This document shows, piece after piece, positions 62,332 through 64,000 of a stretch of DNA of 64,000 nt (its first letter is position 1; the number at the start of each line of letters is the position of its first letter). Under the pieces are notes generated by a model. That model was given only the letters and a program-made list of their open reading frames with translations, searched no databases and was not told where the DNA came from. The DNA is from Algihabitans albus (GTDB lineage Bacteria > Pseudomonadota > Alphaproteobacteria > Kiloniellales > DSM-21159): the NCBI RefSeq assembly GCF_003572205.1, contig NZ_QXNY01000002.1, positions 961,640 to 1,025,639 on the forward strand, read 5' to 3'. Made by a program: the position numbers and the translations under genes.

Positions 62332-62550
62332 ATGCAGCCCTGGATCGCCTGGATCATTTTGTTGGCCGGATGGGCCCTGCCGCTTCTGCACGTGGCCCTT
62401 TCACCGCGCAGCGGCCCTTGGCTACCGCCGCCGGGCGGCAACTGCCCGCTGGGTCCGCGGGTCGGCTGGCTGACGCTGGTCCTGCTGCTCGGCCCGATCG
62501 GCTGGGCGCTCTACATGAAGGCGCGGCGGACCCGAACGGCCACCGGCTGA
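62332..62550 (+). CDS. Small two-helix membrane protein
   Basis: A 72-residue protein with two hydrophobic segments, PWIAWIILLAGWALPLLHVA and GWLTLVLLLGPIGWALYM, joined by a Pro/Gly-rich loop with one Cys. The C-terminus is basic (KARRTRTATG). I choose ATG 62332, as the longer frame from 62224 has no ribosome site. It resembles small membrane proteins of unknown function. No operon partner is evident. Confidence 0.55.
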   Translation: MQPWIAWIILLAGWALPLLHVALSPRSGPWLPPPGGNCPLGPRVGWLTLVLLLGPIGWALYMKARRTRTATG

Positions 62551-62655
62551 GCCTCGTCAAGTCACGAGGGTCTCGAATCTTGCTCAGGAAGCGGGCCCAC
62601 AACCCGGACAAGCCGCCCGAGACCGGCCGCCTGGAGTGAAGCTGACGACAAACGC

Positions 62656-62838
62656 CTAGCTCTTGAACAGTGCATCGGCGGTGCCCTGATAGTCCGTCTT
62701 GGCGGCGATCTTGGCCCGCACGCGCTCGGCCTCCGTTTCCAGCTCCGCCAGGTAGTCCTGCAGTTCCTCGACCCCCAGGAGATCGAGATCCCTGGGCTTG
62801 GCGATCGCTTTGCGCGGCTCGAGATCGTCGGTGTCCAT
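62656..62838 (-). CDS. DUF1192-family protein
   Basis: A 60-residue protein: LDLLGVEELQDYLAELETEA, then ERVRAKIAAKTDYQGTADAL, the DUF1192 pattern. It is helical and cytoplasmic with unknown function, and its place beside a PIG3-type quinone oxidoreductase is conserved in many alphaproteobacteria. AAGGAG precedes the ATG at 62838. Divergent from the oxidoreductase gene. Confidence 0.88.
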   Translation of the reverse strand: MDTDDLEPRKAIAKPRDLDLLGVEELQDYLAELETEAERVRAKIAAKTDYQGTADALFKS

Positions 62839-62926
62839 GCGGCTCGCTCCTTGCACTTGTCCTGTACCAAGTCTAGACCCGGCAACCATAACTGCGCAAA
62901 GCCGAGCCTGAGGAGGACGCCACACC

Positions 62927-63940
62927 ATGACCATCCTGCCGAGCGAGATGACAGCGATCGAGATCTCCGAGCCCGGCGGGCCGGAGGTGCTGCGCCCCAC
63001 CGAGCGGCAGGTGCCGCAGCCGGGTTCGGGGGAAGTGCTGATCCGCGTCGCCGCGGCAGGGGTCAACCGACCCGACGTCCTGCAGCGCAAGGGCGCCTAT
63101 CCGCCGCCGCGCGGGGCCTCCGACATTCCCGGTCTGGAGATCGCCGGCGAGGTCGTCGCCCTAGGCGAGCAGGTGACTTCGTTGCAGCGGGGCCAGCAGG
63201 TCTGCGCGCTGGTCACGGGCGGCGGTTATGCCGAGTACTGCCTGGCCCCGGCCGCTCAGTGCCTGCCGCTGCCGCAAGGCCTCTCGCTCGTCGAGGCGGC
63301 GGCCCTGCCGGAGACCTTCTTCACGGTCTGGTCCAACGTGTTCGACCGCGGCGGCCTGAAGGCCGGCGAGGCCTTTCTGGTCCACGGCGGTTCCTCGGGC
63401 ATCGGCACGACGGCGATCCAGCTGGCCAAGGCCTTCGGCGCGAAGGTCTTCACCACGGCGGGCAACGCCGCGAAGTGCCAGGCCTGCAAGGAGCTGGGCG
63501 CCGACCTCGCGATCAACTACCGGGACGAGGACTTCGTGGCCGCGGTCCGCGAGGCCAACGGCGGACAGGGCGTCAATCTGATCCTCGACATGGTCGGCGG
63601 CGCCTACATCGCCCGCGACGTCGACCTGCTGGAGCCAGACGGACGACTCGTCTTCATCGCCTTTCTGGGCGGGGCCAAGGCGGAGATCAACTTCCAGACC
63701 GTGATGGTCAAGCGCCTGACGATCACCGGCTCCACCTTGCGGGCGCGCGACGTCGGCTTCAAGGCGGCCATCGCCGCGCAGCTGCAGACCCAGGTCTGGC
63801 CCATGATCGAAGCCGGGCAGGTCAAGCCGCAGATCTACAAGACCTTCACGCTGGAGCAGGCGAGCGAGGCCCATGCCCTGATGGAGTCCTCCACCCATGT
63901 CGGCAAGATCATGCTGACAGTCACGGGCCGGCGGTCTTAG
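62927..63940 (+). CDS. NAD(P)H-quinone oxidoreductase, PIG3 type
   Basis: A 337-residue medium-chain oxidoreductase without the zinc sites. The N-domain has PGSGEVLIRVAAAGVNRPDV and LQRKGAYPPPRGASDIPGLE. The Rossmann block is FLVHGGSSGIGTTAIQLAKA, and NPDG-type LLEPDGRLVFIAFLGG and ITGSTLRARDVGFKAAI match TP53I3/PIG3. It reduces quinones with NADPH. It is divergent from DUF1192, the usual neighbour. AGGAGG precedes the ATG. Confidence 0.92.
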   Translation: MTILPSEMTAIEISEPGGPEVLRPTERQVPQPGSGEVLIRVAAAGVNRPDVLQRKGAYPPPRGASDIPGLEIAGEVVALGEQVTSLQRGQQVCALVTGGGYAEYCLAPAAQCLPLPQGLSLVEAAALPETFFTVWSNVFDRGGLKAGEAFLVHGGSSGIGTTAIQLAKAFGAKVFTTAGNAAKCQACKELGADLAINYRDEDFVAAVREANGGQGVNLILDMVGGAYIARDVDLLEPDGRLVFIAFLGGAKAEINFQTVMVKRLTITGSTLRARDVGFKAAIAAQLQTQVWPMIEAGQVKPQIYKTFTLEQASEAHALMESSTHVGKIMLTVTGRRS

Positions 63941-64000
63941 AGGGCACCTAGCGACGAGCGCTGTTCGGTCCGGGTTCGGCGCACGGCGCCTACTTGGTCA

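Noticed and set aside
1..64000. CRISPR arrays, insertion sequences, prophage or integrase genes, rRNA operons
   Set aside because: No regularly spaced repeats, transposase or integrase motifs, or rRNA-like sequence were found on reading both strands.

Overview
The window is a high-GC stretch of core chromosome from an alphaproteobacterium. The evidence is a set of small proteins typical of that class (DUF465/YdcH twice, DUF1192 beside a PIG3-type quinone oxidoreductase, DUF1244, a GapR-type DUF2312 protein), together with COQ9, UbiX, a split PntAA/PntAB/PntB transhydrogenase and a class I-type PHA synthase. The Rhodospirillales in the broad sense (Kiloniellaceae/Rhodovibrionaceae-like, possibly marine or salt-tolerant) is my inference, not a proven assignment. 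No rRNA, tRNA, CRISPR array, transposase, integrase or phage gene was recognised.

Layout. 1-6 kb: a 5'-truncated secreted serine protease, propionyl-CoA synthetase, a secreted EndoU-family nuclease with a translationally coupled small partner, and an acyl-CoA ligase. 6-13 kb: a secreted Cys-repeat protein, a Zn-ribbon protein, an overlapping desaturase/zinc-peptidase pair, a LysE exporter, a VPLPA-CTERM surface protein, a divergent ArsR/oxidoreductase pair and a SET-domain protein. 13-21 kb: UbiX, a phosphofructokinase operon, a diguanylate cyclase, PurE-PurK, deformylase-COQ9, and ribosomal protein S21 with a structured leader. 21-29 kb: transhydrogenase operon with a 3-hydroxyacyl-CoA dehydrogenase, then a ProXWV betaine-type ABC transporter. 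30-42 kb: DUF4174 protein, ABC1 kinase, PHA synthase, oligoendopeptidase F, long-chain acyl-CoA ligase and a fused indolepyruvate ferredoxin oxidoreductase. 41.7-43.1 kb is an AT-rich islet with a DUF3800 gene and apparent gene remnants. 43-50 kb: methyltransferase, MerR/carboxymuconolactone-decarboxylase pair, BioY-DUF1284, an N-formylglutamate amidohydrolase/YbdK ligase operon, hydroxyproline-type epimerase and GapR. 50-57 kb: Usp-BCCT osmolyte transporter and two convergent chemoreceptors. 57-64 kb: MetY-hydrolase-thioesterase operon with a structured leader and a candidate small RNA, a DUF429 gene without a normal start, 3-hydroxybutyrate dehydrogenase and a quinone oxidoreductase.

How the genes fit together. 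Several concern acyl-CoA, PHA and 3-hydroxybutyrate metabolism (PrpE, two further acyl-CoA ligases, 3-hydroxyacyl-CoA dehydrogenase, PhaC, Bdh, transhydrogenase for NADPH). Others concern compatible solutes and amino acids (ProXWV, BCCT+Usp, hydroxyproline epimerase, indolepyruvate oxidoreductase, MetY). Two items deserve most attention. One is the stand-alone, Sec-exported EndoU nuclease fused by a TGATG overlap to an immunity-like gene. The other is a three-hairpin small-RNA candidate just upstream of metY that has 18 continuous pairs (two of them G-U) of complementarity to the 5' end of the predicted metY leader.
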